Positions 37,164-47,298 of a DNA stretch of 64,000 nucleotides are shown here, piece by piece. Location: assembly GCF_000332235.1 (NCBI RefSeq), contig NZ_CM001775.1, forward strand, positions 3,103,770-3,167,769, given 5' to 3'. Both the position numbers and the translations under genes were made by a program. The stretch's first letter is position 1; each line of letters begins with the position of its first letter. The stretch comes from Geminocystis herdmanii PCC 6308. GTDB taxonomy: Bacteria; Cyanobacteriota; Cyanobacteriia; Cyanobacteriales; Cyanobacteriaceae. The notes beneath the pieces are model-generated. The model saw only the letters and a program-made list of their open reading frames with translations, searched no databases and was not told where the DNA came from.

Positions 37164-38834
37164 ATGATTATCAAAAAACTACCTGACAACGTGATTAAAT
37201 TAATTGCAGCGGGGGAGGTGATTGATTCCTTTACGGCGGTGGTGAGAGAATTGGTAGAAAATAGTTTGGATGCTAAAGCCAGTCGCATTGTCATTTCTCT
37301 TTATCCAGAGTCATGGAGTTTGCAGGTAGCGGATAATGGGGAAGGTATGGAGGAAGAAGATTTACTCATAGCAATTCAACCCCATACCACCAGTAAAATT
37401 ACTTCTACGGATGATTTGAGTAAAATTCAAACTCTTGGTTTTCGAGGGGAGGCTTTACATAGTATTGCGCAGTTGGCGGATGTTAATATTACCAGTCGTG
37501 TTAAGGATAGTTGCGGTTGGGAAATTATCACGGAAAAAACTGAAGTAACTAAATGTTATCCTAAAGCGATCGCCGTGGGGACTATTATTAATGTTAGTAA
37601 TTTATTCGGAAATATTCCTTTACGAAGACAAGTTAATCCTGAGTTTAAAAAACAACTTAAATCCATACAAATTTTAATTTCTGAATTAGCTTTATGTCAT
37701 CCTCTCGTTACTTGGCAATTATTAGTTGATGATAAAATAATTTTCTCTATTAGTGGTAATAATAATCTCACAAAAATTTTTCCGCAACTGTTAAAAACTG
37801 TCAAATATTCTGACTTAGAAGAAAGAGATATAACGATTAATACTCCTTCTGAAAATAGTCTTTCTTACCTTAAGTTACTGGTGGGAATGCCCGATCGAAT
37901 TTCTCGTCCTCGCAATGATTGGGTTAAAATAGGTGTAAATGGTAGGGTGGTAAAATGTGCTGAATTGGAGTCGGTTATTTACTCTACTTTTCATCGTACT
38001 TTAGAGCGCGATCGTTATCCCTTAATTTTTGTACATTTACAAACATCTCCCCGACAAATTGACTGGAATCGTCACCCTGCTAAGGCAGAAATTTATTTAG
38101 ATAATCTCACCTTTTGGCAGGAAAAACTTAGAGAAAATATTGAGGAAATTTTTAGGTTAACGGATAATAATTTATCCACAAAATTTGAGAATAAAAGAGT
38201 AGAGAATATTTTTAAAGTTGCAGAAAATAAAGCGGTTTATCATGTTGATAATTTACCTATTAATAGAGAAGAAAATAAAGACAATTTAGGATTAATTCAT
38301 TTACAAGTTATTGCCCAAGCTAGAAATACTTATATTTTAGCAGAACATTCAGAGGGAATTTGGTTAATTGAACAACATATTGCCCACGAAAGAATATTAT
38401 ATGAACAGCTTAAAAATCAATGGGAAATAGTCGCCTTAGAAACTCCAATTATTTTAAATAAATTACTGTCTAAACAGGTAGAAAATTTAACTAATTTAAA
38501 CTTAGAAATAGATTGTTTTGGGGAAGATTTATGGGCGATTAGAAGTATCCCGAAAATGTTGTTAAATCGAGAGGATTGCTTAGACGCTTTAATCGAATTA
38601 AGTTGGGGAGGAGATTTAGATTCGGCTCAAGTTTCGATCGCCTGTCGTACTGCAATTCGTAATGGAACACAACTAACTATTGCGCAGATGCAAAATATCG
38701 TTGATGAGTGGAAAATGACAAAAAATCCTCATACTTGTCCCCATGGAAGACCAATTTATTTATCATTAGAAGAATCATCGTTATATCGTTTTTTCCGCCG
38801 TCATTGGGTATTAGGAAAAAGTCACGGGATATAA
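37164..38834 (+). CDS. mutL: DNA mismatch repair protein MutL
   Basis: The 556-residue protein has the GHKL ATPase motifs: ENSLDAKAS near residue 31, DNGEGM near 56, and TLGFRGEALHSIAQL near 90, with GTIINVSNLFGNIPLR. The linker is short. The C-terminal dimerisation domain begins near residue 370 and ends with CPHGRPIYLSL. MutL links MutS recognition to strand removal. It starts 25 bp after the CheA-type gene. A 7-mer repeat array follows its stop. Confidence 0.95.
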   Translation: MIIKKLPDNVIKLIAAGEVIDSFTAVVRELVENSLDAKASRIVISLYPESWSLQVADNGEGMEEEDLLIAIQPHTTSKITSTDDLSKIQTLGFRGEALHSIAQLADVNITSRVKDSCGWEIITEKTEVTKCYPKAIAVGTIINVSNLFGNIPLRRQVNPEFKKQLKSIQILISELALCHPLVTWQLLVDDKIIFSISGNNNLTKIFPQLLKTVKYSDLEERDITINTPSENSLSYLKLLVGMPDRISRPRNDWVKIGVNGRVVKCAELESVIYSTFHRTLERDRYPLIFVHLQTSPRQIDWNRHPAKAEIYLDNLTFWQEKLRENIEEIFRLTDNNLSTKFENKRVENIFKVAENKAVYHVDNLPINREENKDNLGLIHLQVIAQARNTYILAEHSEGIWLIEQHIAHERILYEQLKNQWEIVALETPIILNKLLSKQVENLTNLNLEIDCFGEDLWAIRSIPKMLLNREDCLDALIELSWGGDLDSAQVSIACRTAIRNGTQLTIAQMQNIVDEWKMTKNPHTCPHGRPIYLSLEESSLYRFFRRHWVLGKSHGI

Positions 38835-38940
38835 TGGAGAATGGAGAATGGAGAATGGAGAATGGAGAATGGAGAATGGAGAATTGAGAATGGAGAATTG
38901 AGAATTGAAAATAGAGAATTGAAAATAGAGAATTGAAAAT
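38835..38940. repeat. Heptanucleotide tandem repeat (ggagaat)n
   Basis: About fourteen in-phase units of ggagaat and variants (tgagaat, tagagaat) run from one base past the mutL stop. Point variants increase to the right. Confidence 0.9.
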
Positions 38941-39046
38941 TAAATTTTTTATAGGTTTGTAGGGGTTGAATAATATTCAAACCTTCCCAAGTTTTAAGAC
39001 TTATTTTAACAATTTTCGGAGATGTTTAATTAAATCGATCGTACCA

Positions 39047-39808
39047 TTAAATTTCAGCTAAAATTTTTTCGGCTAATTCAATATCAAAATAAGATTTATT
39101 ATAAGTATTTCCCTTAATTACCTTAAAGGGTAAATTAGATTCTCCTAGGTGATTTAATACTAAATTTGCTCGATAAAACTCCTGATTTTTACTATAATCA
39201 TTGATGGTAATAACAGTTTTTAAACCAGCTCCAAAACTGGCTCTGAGTCCTTGATTGGTATCTTCGATCGCTAAACATTCAGAAGCAGAAAGATTAAGTT
39301 TTTCTAATGCTAATAAATAAATATCAGGGCAGGGTTTTTTCTTTTCTACCATATCCCCAGCACAAATAACTTCAAACCATGAAGCCATTTCTTGCCCTAA
39401 ACTTGTATCTAATAATACCCTCACATTTTCTTCTGATGCGGTAGATGCGATCGCAAGTCTGACTCCTTCTTGACGAGCAGATGTAATTAGTCTTTTTACC
39501 CCAACCCTTAAAGGGATAGCATCACTAGCTAATAATTTAGCGTAATAGCGACTCTTTGCTTGGTGTAAATGGCGAATAAAGCTATCTAAAGGTTGTTTTT
39601 GAGGTAAATCTGGTTTATAGTGGCTTATAAAGTGTTTTAGGCGTTCTTTTCCTCCACCAATTTCTAATAATTTACCGTAGGTTTCTATATCCCATTGCCA
39701 AGGCAACCCTTCCGACTCAAAGGCAAGGTTAAAGGCAACTCGATGTCCGTCTCTTTCGGTTTCGGCTATTGTACCATCTACATCAAATATTAAGGCTTTT
39801 AAAGTCAT
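39047..39808 (-). CDS. HAD-superfamily hydrolase, CbbY-like
   Basis: The 253-residue phosphatase has motif I FDVDGTIAETE at residues 8-18, a helical cap, motif II IASTASEE near residue 121, the lysine in KKKPCPDIY, and motif IV IEDTNQGLRASFGAGL. These fit the CbbY/beta-phosphoglucomutase-like group. CbbY removes xylulose-1,5-bisphosphate, a Rubisco inhibitor, in some phototrophs; that role here is a guess. It lies 43 bp downstream of panD on the same strand. Confidence 0.88.
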   Translation of the reverse strand: MTLKALIFDVDGTIAETERDGHRVAFNLAFESEGLPWQWDIETYGKLLEIGGGKERLKHFISHYKPDLPQKQPLDSFIRHLHQAKSRYYAKLLASDAIPLRVGVKRLITSARQEGVRLAIASTASEENVRVLLDTSLGQEMASWFEVICAGDMVEKKKPCPDIYLLALEKLNLSASECLAIEDTNQGLRASFGAGLKTVITINDYSKNQEFYRANLVLNHLGESNLPFKVIKGNTYNKSYFDIELAEKILAEI

Positions 39809-39851
39809 CTTTATAATTAGGAATGAGGAATTAAGAATGAGGAATTAAAAA

Positions 39852-40280
39852 CTATACACTATTTGTGATTCTTTCTTGAAATTGAATTTCTCCGTTATCA
39901 TAGGTGAGAGTTTGTTCAAAAAAGTCGGCAATGTTATTATTTTCATCGGCTACTAACACTTTTGCTTTATGACCATGATTTATAATATCATCTCGATCGA
40001 GTTGTTCATAGGCATAGATAATCAAAATATCTCCCGTTTTGCACAATAACGCCGCACCACCATTAGGGCAAATTTCTCTACTGCCTCTAATCCCCGGTAT
40101 AACATAGGTTGACCATCTTTGCGCATTGTTTAAGTTTACTATATCCACTTCCTCTAAGGGCAAAATACCCACTTTTTCCATTAAGTCTGGATCGATCGAG
40201 ATACTACCGATATAATCAACATTAGCAGAAGTGACTTTGACTCGATGTAATTTACCGTGCATTAAGCGGACAATTTTCAT
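39852..40280 (-). CDS. panD: Aspartate 1-decarboxylase
   Basis: PanD makes beta-alanine for pantothenate. The proenzyme cuts itself between G25 and S26 (YIGSIS), leaving a pyruvoyl group on the alpha chain. Other landmarks are the N-terminal [18 protein letters not shown], the RWSTYVIPG block with the catalytic region, and [18 protein letters not shown]. The 142 residues are slightly longer than the E. coli protein. Its ATG overlaps the stop of the small upstream gene by ATGA. Confidence 0.95.
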   Translation of the reverse strand: MKIVRLMHGKLHRVKVTSANVDYIGSISIDPDLMEKVGILPLEEVDIVNLNNAQRWSTYVIPGIRGSREICPNGGAALLCKTGDILIIYAYEQLDRDDIINHGHKAKVLVADENNNIADFFEQTLTYDNGEIQFQERITNSV

Positions 40281-40438
40281 TTAACACTCAAATAATAAAA
40301 TAAAGTAGATAAATCTGTAATAGGTGCAGGAATCATTGCCCCTCTGGAATCTAATAATTGTACTAAAATCAAGTAAACAACCCCTAACAAAACTGATATA
40401 ATTCCAGTAATTACCGCAACTAATTTTTTTCTTTCCAT
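40277..40438 (-). CDS. Small membrane protein translationally coupled to panD
   Basis: A 53-residue frame starts [12 protein letters not shown] and has one membrane helix ([17 protein letters not shown]). A tail with [15 protein letters not shown] follows, ending one base past the panD A (ATGA overlap). The overlap and the clean membrane profile support a real gene. I do not recognise a family. Confidence 0.6.
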   Translation of the reverse strand: MERKKLVAVITGIISVLLGVVYLILVQLLDSRGAMIPAPITDLSTLFYYLSVK

Positions 40439-40616
40439 AATTTTTACTGATAATTAACTATTATAAAAATAATTTATACCTAACTACTCTTTTATCTAAA
40501 ATTGAAATTTTGTTGAGTCGCTTTAGCTAATTTTTACTATTGGTTTTTCGTCAATTTATTTACCTATTACCTATTACTTATTACTTTTCTTCATCAAAAT
40601 ACTTTTTCAGTAACTC

Positions 40617-41168
40617 CTAAATATTGGTTAATTCCTTCTCTTTAACCGCTAAAATTTCATCAATTTTGGCTGTAAATTTATCGGTAATTTTTTGGATTTG
40701 ATCTTGTAAATCTCGTGATTCATCCTCAGATATTTCGCTGTTTTTCTCCTGTTTACGCACTTTATCGATGGCATCTCGGCGCACATTGCGAATAGCGACT
40801 TTTCCTTCTTCTGCGTACTTACCTGCAAGTTTAACAAATTCTTGACGGCGTTCGGTGGTTAAAGGAGGAATATTCAAACGAATTACTTGCCCATCATTAT
40901 TAGGAGTTAATCCCAAATCAGACATAGAAATCGCCTTTTGTAATTGATTCATACTGCCTCTGTCAAAGGGTTGAACCAATATAGTAGTAGAATCGGGTGT
41001 ACTAATATTAGCTAAGGCTTTTAAAGGAGTTTCTGCTCCATAATATTCTACCATCACCTTATCTAGTAAACTAGAATTAGCTCTCCCCGTACGAATGGTA
41101 TTAAAATCCTGTTGTGTTTTTTCAACACTTTTTTGCATATAGCCTTTAATTTCGTCAGTTAACTTCAC
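40617..41168 (-). CDS. frr: Ribosome recycling factor
   Basis: The 183-residue protein is a full [39 protein letters not shown] near residue 24, [11 protein letters not shown], and the C-terminal helices [14 protein letters not shown] and [18 protein letters not shown] and EF-G split the post-termination ribosome. Its start lies inside the pyrH end (14-nt overlap), so the pyrH-frr operon is preserved. Confidence 0.97.
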   Translation of the reverse strand: MKLTDEIKGYMQKSVEKTQQDFNTIRTGRANSSLLDKVMVEYYGAETPLKALANISTPDSTTILVQPFDRGSMNQLQKAISMSDLGLTPNNDGQVIRLNIPPLTTERRQEFVKLAGKYAEEGKVAIRNVRRDAIDKVRKQEKNSEISEDESRDLQDQIQKITDKFTAKIDEILAVKEKELTNI

Positions 41169-41877
41169 AAAAACCTCCTACAATAGTTCCTACTTTTTCT
41201 CCTTTGACGGCACGAATAATATTACCACGATCGAAAAGGTTAAATACAACAATGGGAATGTTATTTTCTTTACACAAAGCGATAGCTGTACCATCCATAA
41301 CCCGTAAATCTTGAGTTAAAACATGATTATAGTTTAATGTTTCATAACGACGAGCATTCGGGTTTTTCATGGGATCACAATCGTAAACACCATCAACTTT
41401 AGTCGCTTTGAAAATAACTTGCGCATCTATTTCCGCCGCGCGTAAAGCCGCCGTGGTATCTGTAGTAAAAAATGGATTACCTGAACCAGCCCCAAAAATT
41501 ACTACTCTCCCCAACTCCAGATGACGTATTGCTTTACGACGAATATAGGGTTCGGCTACTTCCTGCATAGCGATGGCAGTTTGAACTCTAGTGGGAACAT
41601 TAATTCTTTCTAGGGCATCCTGTAGAGTCATAGCATTCATCACCGTAGCAATCATACCAACATAATCAGCAGTAGCACGATCCATGCCGTCGGCGGAAGC
41701 CTTCACTCCTCTAAAAATGTTACCGCCTCCTACCACAATGGCAACTTGAATATTCAATTTTACCACTTCGGCAATATCTTCAGCAATATCAGCAACTACT
41801 TTTGGATCGATGCCATAGCCCAAATCGCCCATTAATGCTTCACCGCTTAATTTCAGTAAAACCCGTTGGTAAGTCAT
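41155..41877 (-). CDS. pyrH: UMP kinase
   Basis: The 240-residue protein is the bacterial UMP kinase of the amino-acid kinase fold: [11 protein letters not shown] near residue 7, [10 protein letters not shown] near 48, [17 protein letters not shown], and [20 protein letters not shown] near 131. It makes UDP from UMP and is feedback-inhibited by UTP. It is upstream of and overlaps frr. Confidence 0.97.
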   Translation of the reverse strand: MTYQRVLLKLSGEALMGDLGYGIDPKVVADIAEDIAEVVKLNIQVAIVVGGGNIFRGVKASADGMDRATADYVGMIATVMNAMTLQDALERINVPTRVQTAIAMQEVAEPYIRRKAIRHLELGRVVIFGAGSGNPFFTTDTTAALRAAEIDAQVIFKATKVDGVYDCDPMKNPNARRYETLNYNHVLTQDLRVMDGTAIALCKENNIPIVVFNLFDRGNIIRAVKGEKVGTIVGGFCEVN

Positions 41878-41945
41878 TGTTTTGTTGCCTTCTCTGTCAT
41901 GATTAATTTTCTTCAGTTAACATAGCAGAACTCTTAACAATTGGC

Positions 41946-41984
41946 AATTAAGAATTAAGAATTAAGAATTAAGAATTAAGAATT
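41946..41984. repeat. Heptanucleotide tandem repeat (aattaag)n
   Basis: Five in-phase copies of aattaag upstream of pyrH. The same unit occurs at 15779-15818. Confidence 0.88.
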
Positions 41985-42115
41985 GCTTCTCAGTATTTTG
42001 TACTTTCAATAAAGCCACAGTAAGGTTTATTGGTTAAACTTGAGGAGAAAGCCTAAAAATCCTCCCCCTAAAACTAACCATGCAGAGTTAACTTGATAAC
42101 GGAAAATCACAATAG

Positions 42116-42355
42116 TTGTCACCTTGTAGAAGTAAGATAAAAATACCTAAACTTCAAGGAGTTAACCATTTACGAGCAGTCAAAGTTTTTGAAAAATTGG
42201 GTTTTCGAGTGATTCGACAAGGTAAACATATTTCCATGGCTAAAAACGGTAAAGTGATTATTATTCCTCGCTCAAATCTCATTAATGCTTATACAATGGC
42301 TGGAATAATCAAGGATGCAGGATTTACAATTAATCAGTTTCAAGAGTTACTCTAA
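42116..42355 (+). CDS. Solitary HicA-like protein
   Basis: The frame gives KIPKLQGVNHLRAVKVFEKLGFRVIRQGKH, then ISMAKNGKVIIIPRSNLIN and a C-terminal AGFTINQF, the HicA fold with the catalytic His in the GKH loop. The start is uncertain: the frame opens at a TTG (42116), and a more natural start for HicA would fall near the ATA codon that precedes KIPK. No hicB lies beside it. It may be an orphan or a decaying toxin. Confidence 0.65.
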   Translation: MSPCRSKIKIPKLQGVNHLRAVKVFEKLGFRVIRQGKHISMAKNGKVIIIPRSNLINAYTMAGIIKDAGFTINQFQELL

Positions 42356-42402
42356 AGCATTTATAATCTAAGATGAATTAATGACTCTCAAGAACAATTA
42401 AG

Positions 42403-43485
42403 ATGAAAATAGGTGTCCCTAAAGAAATTAAAGATCAAGAATTTCGAGTTGGTTTAACTCCAGCTAGTGCAAAAGTTCTTATCGAACAAAATCATCAGGT
42501 ATTTATCGAAGATAATGGCGGTTTAGGTTCGGGTTTTACTAATGAGGATTACGAAAAAATAGGGGCTACTATTGTTGATAGTGAAACCGCATGGAATCAA
42601 GAATTAATTGTTAAAGTCAAAGAACCTTTACCCTCAGAATATCAGTATCTTAACTCTGAGCAACTTTTATTTACCTATCTTCATTTAGCTGCCGATCGAA
42701 GTTTAACAGAATTTTTGCTCAAAAGTGGCGTAACTGCGATCGCTTACGAGACAGTACAATTAGTAGATGGAAGATTACCCTTGTTAACTCCCATGAGTAT
42801 CATCGCTGGGAGATTATCGGTACAAATTGGGGCGAGATACCTTGAAAAACAACAGGGCGGAAAAGGTGTTTTATTGGGAGGAATGCCGGGGGTTGCTCAA
42901 GGAAATGTGGTAATTTTGGGCGGTGGCATTGTGGGTACAGAAGCCGCTAAAATTGCCGTGGGTATGGGGACAAAAGTTACTATTTTAGATGTGAATATCG
43001 ATCGACTATCCTACCTCGAAACCCTCTTTGGCTCAAGAGTTGAATTATTGTATAGTAATTCTCAATACATCGATCGAAGTGTCAAAAATGCAGACTTGCT
43101 CATCGGTGCAGTATTAATTACAGGAAGAAAAGCCCCCATTCTGGTAAGTCGAGAGTTAGTCAAACAAATGACTCAAGGTTCAGTTATTATGGATGTGGCA
43201 GTGGATCAAGGTGGTTGTATTGAAACTTTGCGTACGACTTCCCATAGTAATCCTAGTTATATTGAAGAAGGAGTAATTCATCTAGGTATTCCCAACCTGC
43301 CCGGTGCTGTACCTCGTACCGCTACTCAAGCATTAAATAATAATACCTTACCCTATATTATCAAATTGGCAAATCAGGGCATTGGGGCATTAAAACAAGA
43401 TGCTAGTTTAGCCCAAGGATTAAATGTACAATATCATCGCCTAGTGCATCCTGCTGTACAACAAGTATTTCCTGATTTACAATAA
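42403..43485 (+). CDS. ald: Alanine dehydrogenase
   Basis: The 360-residue NAD-dependent enzyme interconverts alanine with pyruvate and ammonia. It has MKIGVPKEIKDQEFRVGLTP, the substrate lysine in KVKEPLPSEY, HLAADR with the catalytic His, GARYLE, and the Rossmann motif GGGIVGTEAAKIAVGMGT near residue 172. The C-terminal block NLPGAVPRTATQALNN is characteristic. It is a single gene with 44 bp to cbiM. Confidence 0.96.
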   Translation: MKIGVPKEIKDQEFRVGLTPASAKVLIEQNHQVFIEDNGGLGSGFTNEDYEKIGATIVDSETAWNQELIVKVKEPLPSEYQYLNSEQLLFTYLHLAADRSLTEFLLKSGVTAIAYETVQLVDGRLPLLTPMSIIAGRLSVQIGARYLEKQQGGKGVLLGGMPGVAQGNVVILGGGIVGTEAAKIAVGMGTKVTILDVNIDRLSYLETLFGSRVELLYSNSQYIDRSVKNADLLIGAVLITGRKAPILVSRELVKQMTQGSVIMDVAVDQGGCIETLRTTSHSNPSYIEEGVIHLGIPNLPGAVPRTATQALNNNTLPYIIKLANQGIGALKQDASLAQGLNVQYHRLVHPAVQQVFPDLQ

Positions 43486-43529
43486 TTCATTCTCTATTCT
43501 CAATTATCAATTTTCCATTCTTAATTATT

Positions 43530-44198
43530 ATGCACATTCCCGATGGAATTTTACCTCCCGTAGTAGCTATTTCTAGTTATGGTATCACTGGAGGAATAAC
43601 TTGGTTTTGTTTACGACAAATTAGCAAACAATCGAATTATGAAGAGCAAATACCGAAGGCTTCTTTGTTAACGGCGGCTTTTTTTGTTTCTTCCTTGATT
43701 CATATTCCTGTTCCTCCTTTTAGTATTCATTTAGTATTAAATGGTATTTTGGGCTTGGTGTTGGGTTATTTTGCTTTTCCAGCCATTCTCATTGGCTTAT
43801 TTTTTCAAGCTGTATTTTTTCAACATGGGGGTTTATCCACTCTCGGTATAAATGCGATTATTATGGGTATTCCTTCTATCGTGGCTTATTATCTTTGGAG
43901 TCTCAGAAAATTGTCTTTATTTAATAATTCTATTAGTAAAAATATTTTAACTTTTTTTGTCGGTTCGATCGCTGTGTTTTTATCTGCTCTAATTTTTGTG
44001 TTTATTACCTTAAATACTATTTCATCAGAGTTTAATATTGACACTGAAAAAACAGCTATTTTAACCTCTTTAATTGGTTATGGTATTCAGGCAATTATCG
44101 AAGGAATTTTAACAGTGATGTTAGTTAATTTTTTCGCAAAAGTAAAGCCAGAAATATTAGATATTGATCAAAGCAATAGAAGGCAAGAAATAAGTTAA
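43530..44198 (+). CDS. ECF transporter S component, CbiM-like (cobalt/nickel)
   Basis: The 222-residue membrane protein keeps the free N-terminus MHIPDG, whose His2 chelates Co or Ni in CbiM/NikM proteins. It has IHIPVPPFSIHLVLNGILGL and FQAVFFQHGGLSTLGINAI with the second histidine set, and six to seven helices. No CbiN or NikN follows. It would work with the CbiQ-like and CbiO-like proteins encoded elsewhere. The metal is not decided, and no cobalamin riboswitch fits in the 44-bp gap before it. Confidence 0.85.
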   Translation: MHIPDGILPPVVAISSYGITGGITWFCLRQISKQSNYEEQIPKASLLTAAFFVSSLIHIPVPPFSIHLVLNGILGLVLGYFAFPAILIGLFFQAVFFQHGGLSTLGINAIIMGIPSIVAYYLWSLRKLSLFNNSISKNILTFFVGSIAVFLSALIFVFITLNTISSEFNIDTEKTAILTSLIGYGIQAIIEGILTVMLVNFFAKVKPEILDIDQSNRRQEIS

Positions 44199-44425
44199 AA
44201 AATAAGGTCAAAACTGTCTAATTTTTGAATAAAAATCCTTAAAACTGTTCACTTTTTAGTTAATTTTTTATGTCTAAACCTCTGATTTTAGTGTAAGCCT
44301 TATTTAGTAAAAATTATAGTTTTTATTTTTTACTAATTTATCATAACTACTGTAGAAAAACCTTAATAAATAATAACAAGGTTTGTTACAAATTCATCAA
44401 AATACTTTTTGTATATTCTTTTGAT

Positions 44426-44971
44426 TTAATCAAAAATTTCTGCTTCTTTTAAAAAGGGAGCATTTTGATCTTTTTCTGATAGTATAGGAGTTTTGTTTGA
44501 ATGCCAATTAATACCAATATCTGGATCATTCCAACGAATTGATCGATCGAATTTACCTTGATAAAAGTTATTAGTTTTATATAAAACATCAGCAGTTTTT
44601 GACAACACAAAAAAACCATGGGCAAAGCCTTCAGGTATAAATAATTGTTTCTTATTTTCTGCACTTAAAATAACTCCTACCCATTGTTTAAATGTCGGAG
44701 AAGATTGACGAATATCTACCCCAATATCAAGAATTTCTCCTGAGACAACTCTCACTAATTTTGCTTGAGGTTGTTGAATTTGATAGTGTAATCCTCTTAA
44801 TACATTTTGGTTCGATCGAGAGTGATTATCTTGGACAAAATTGATATTTAATCCTGTTTTTTCTTGAAAAGATTTATCATGAAAACTCTCAAAGAAAAAA
44901 CCTCGATCGTCGGTAAATACTTGAGGTTCAATTATTAAAATTTCGGGAATTTTAGTAGCAGTTACTTTCAT
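44426..44971 (-). CDS. rfbC: dTDP-4-dehydrorhamnose 3,5-epimerase
   Basis: The 181-residue cupin has the RmlC landmarks: EPQVFTDDRGFFFESFH near residue 15, the catalytic-His region NVLRGLHYQIQQPQAKLVRVVSGEILDIGVDIR, and IPEGFAHGFFVLS. It makes dTDP-L-rhamnose precursors for surface polysaccharides. The other rml genes are not in this window. Confidence 0.94.
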   Translation of the reverse strand: MKVTATKIPEILIIEPQVFTDDRGFFFESFHDKSFQEKTGLNINFVQDNHSRSNQNVLRGLHYQIQQPQAKLVRVVSGEILDIGVDIRQSSPTFKQWVGVILSAENKKQLFIPEGFAHGFFVLSKTADVLYKTNNFYQGKFDRSIRWNDPDIGINWHSNKTPILSEKDQNAPFLKEAEIFD

Positions 44972-45234
44972 ATTAATCTTAAATGATTTGTTTTAAAAAT
45001 TATCTTAAAAATGTTGATTTTCAGGTTTATTTTTCTAAAATTTAACTATAGAATTAAAAACGATTAACATTCATCTATTTCTACAATTTTATCATCAAAA
45101 GACTTTGACATCATAAATTAACAAAAAGTTGGCAGTTTTGACAATTTTTATTCAAAAACTTAACATAAAATATGATAATATGTAGATAACTTGTCTTTTT
45201 TTCAAGATTTGAATGAATTATTTTTTATGGTTTT

Positions 45235-47052
45235 ATGGCTTCTTTTAAAGATTTAATTAAATATTACGATCGATATAAACTAGCAGTTATTTTAAGTATA
45301 GGAGCATCAGGATTATTTGAATTAATAGATTTAATCGTACCCTATTTAATTGGTCAAATTTTAAATATTATCTCAGGACAATCTTTAGATAAATTTCTAA
45401 GAGAAATAGTAGAGCAAGTGGGTAATTTTGTCAATATAAACCCCGATGAAAAAAATTTATCCTTGACAGTGTTAATCACAATTATATTTTTTATTACCGT
45501 AGTCAGAGCGCCAATTCAACCTTGGGTTGGTTCGTGGTATCATTGGGAAATTGCTTTAAAATCTAGGCGTGATTCCTCTCAAAAAGTGATTGAAAAAATC
45601 CTCACTTTACCCCTAAGTTTTTATGACGAAAATAACCCCGGTAGAATTGCGGGGAGAGTCGCTAGAGGTATCGCCAATCATACATGGACATACCCCGAAA
45701 TCGCAGGGCAATTACTACCTAAATTAATCAGAATTTTAGGGATATTTTTTATTATTTTATTATTGGAAAAATGGATTGCCATCGGCTTTATTTTATCTTT
45801 TAGTTTAATTCTATTTTTCACTTTAATACATCTAAAAAAATTAATTCAAAAAGAACAATTATTAGATATTCATATCGAAAATACTGAAAGTCGAACATCA
45901 GAAATTATTACTAATATCAAAACTGTCAAGGCTTTTGCCACAGAATCTCAGGAATTAATCAGACAAAATAAACGCTTAAATAGAGAATATCAAGTAGTTA
46001 TTAATCGTATTCATTTAGGCTATGTAAAACTAGCGACATGGTCAAGAACAATGGTACAATTATCTTTATTTTTAGTATTTTTATTCATCTTAATTCCTAC
46101 CCTTAAACAAGAGGTTTCTTTAGGACATTTTATCACTATTTATACTGTGGCAAGTATGGCTTATGCCGAGTTAGAACCTATTAGTACTTTGTCAGAAACC
46201 TTCGCTCGTCGCTATGCTTCGATGATTCGTTTTCATGAATTTATGAATCTACCGAATGGAGAGGATGCTTCTAGTTTAATTCCTCCCCATATTTCTCAGA
46301 TTAATTACAAATTTACTGGTAAATTAGAGCTAAAAAATATCTCTTTTAGTTATCATCTTGAACGCCATGTTTTAAACAATATTAATATCTTAATTAATCC
46401 CTATGAAACTGTCGCTTTAGTAGGCAAATCTGGTTCGGGAAAATCAACTTTAGTTAAACTATTATTAAGATATTTTGAACCTTTAAATGGCGAAATTTTA
46501 ATCGATGGCATGAATATTCGTCATCTCGATATTGGCGGTTATCGTCGTCGTTTAGCCATCGTACATCAAGAAGTTGATATGTTTAACGGCACTATTCTTG
46601 ATAATTTGATCTATGGTAACTCTAATGTTACGATCGAGGAAATAAAACAGGCTTGTGCTGTGGCAAGGGTGGATGAATTTATTAATGAATTGCCTGATAA
46701 ATATAATACTGTAGTAGGAGAGCGAGGTGTCAGATTATCGGGAGGGCAAAAACAGCGTTTAGGTATCGCTAGGGCGTTGATTATGAATCCTGATATACTG
46801 ATTTTCGATGAGGCAACCTCCAGCCTTGACTATGAATCTGAAAGGGAAATTCAGAAGGCTATGGACTCTATTTTTGGTACTCGTACTACAATAATTATTG
46901 CCCACCGTTTGAGTACGATTCGATCGGCAGATAAGATTATAGTACTAGATCAAGGTTCGATCGCCGAAATAGGTAGCCATGAAGAATTATTAAAACAACA
47001 AGGCATTTATCACCGATTACATTCTTTGCAGGAAAGTGGAGAATTATATTAA
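45235..47052 (+). CDS. ABC exporter, fused membrane and ATPase domains
   Basis: The 605-residue half-transporter has a six-helix type I exporter domain (residues about 15-330) and a C-terminal ATPase. The ATPase shows Walker A GKSGSGKSTLVKLL near residue 397, ABC signature LSGGQKQRLGIARALI, Walker B ILIFDEATSSLD, and the H-loop AHRLSTI. It should dimerise and export a lipid, peptide or drug; none can be specified. It stands alone after a 260-bp AT-rich gap. Confidence 0.9.
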   Translation: MASFKDLIKYYDRYKLAVILSIGASGLFELIDLIVPYLIGQILNIISGQSLDKFLREIVEQVGNFVNINPDEKNLSLTVLITIIFFITVVRAPIQPWVGSWYHWEIALKSRRDSSQKVIEKILTLPLSFYDENNPGRIAGRVARGIANHTWTYPEIAGQLLPKLIRILGIFFIILLLEKWIAIGFILSFSLILFFTLIHLKKLIQKEQLLDIHIENTESRTSEIITNIKTVKAFATESQELIRQNKRLNREYQVVINRIHLGYVKLATWSRTMVQLSLFLVFLFILIPTLKQEVSLGHFITIYTVASMAYAELEPISTLSETFARRYASMIRFHEFMNLPNGEDASSLIPPHISQINYKFTGKLELKNISFSYHLERHVLNNINILINPYETVALVGKSGSGKSTLVKLLLRYFEPLNGEILIDGMNIRHLDIGGYRRRLAIVHQEVDMFNGTILDNLIYGNSNVTIEEIKQACAVARVDEFINELPDKYNTVVGERGVRLSGGQKQRLGIARALIMNPDILIFDEATSSLDYESEREIQKAMDSIFGTRTTIIIAHRLSTIRSADKIIVLDQGSIAEIGSHEELLKQQGIYHRLHSLQESGELY

Positions 47053-47109
47053 TTAGGGGTTGCCTCATATTATTTTACCTCAGTGAACCATAAAGAAAAT
47101 GATGAAAAC

Positions 47110-47250
47110 TAGACAGGTAGACAAGTGGACAAGTGGACAGGTAGAAAAATTCCCAATATTTGTGGGTTTTAAAAATAATTTTATTGACTCAAAAAAAACA
47201 CAATCCTCCTGTCTGCCTGTCTGCCTGTCTGCTTGTCTTCCAAGTCAGTC
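47110..47250. repeat. Minisatellite pair (gacaagtgg / cctgtctg units)
   Basis: A run of gacaggtagacaagtggac units at 47110-47145 is followed, about 65 bp on, by complementary-type units (cctgtctgcctgtctg) at 47206-47240. The two arrays could fold together. Open frames across them are artefacts. Confidence 0.7.
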
Positions 47251-47298
47251 CTCACCTATTTTTATATCGAACTCAGGTTATTTTGATGAGGATAGGTA

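Noticed and set aside
38954-38990. Terminator between mutL and the HAD gene
   Set aside because: The GGTTTG/CAAACC pairs form an imperfect, bulged stem with no T-run on either strand.
43486-43529. Cobalamin riboswitch before cbiM
   Set aside because: The gap is only 44 bp and consists of ctcaatt-type repeats; no B12-box is present.
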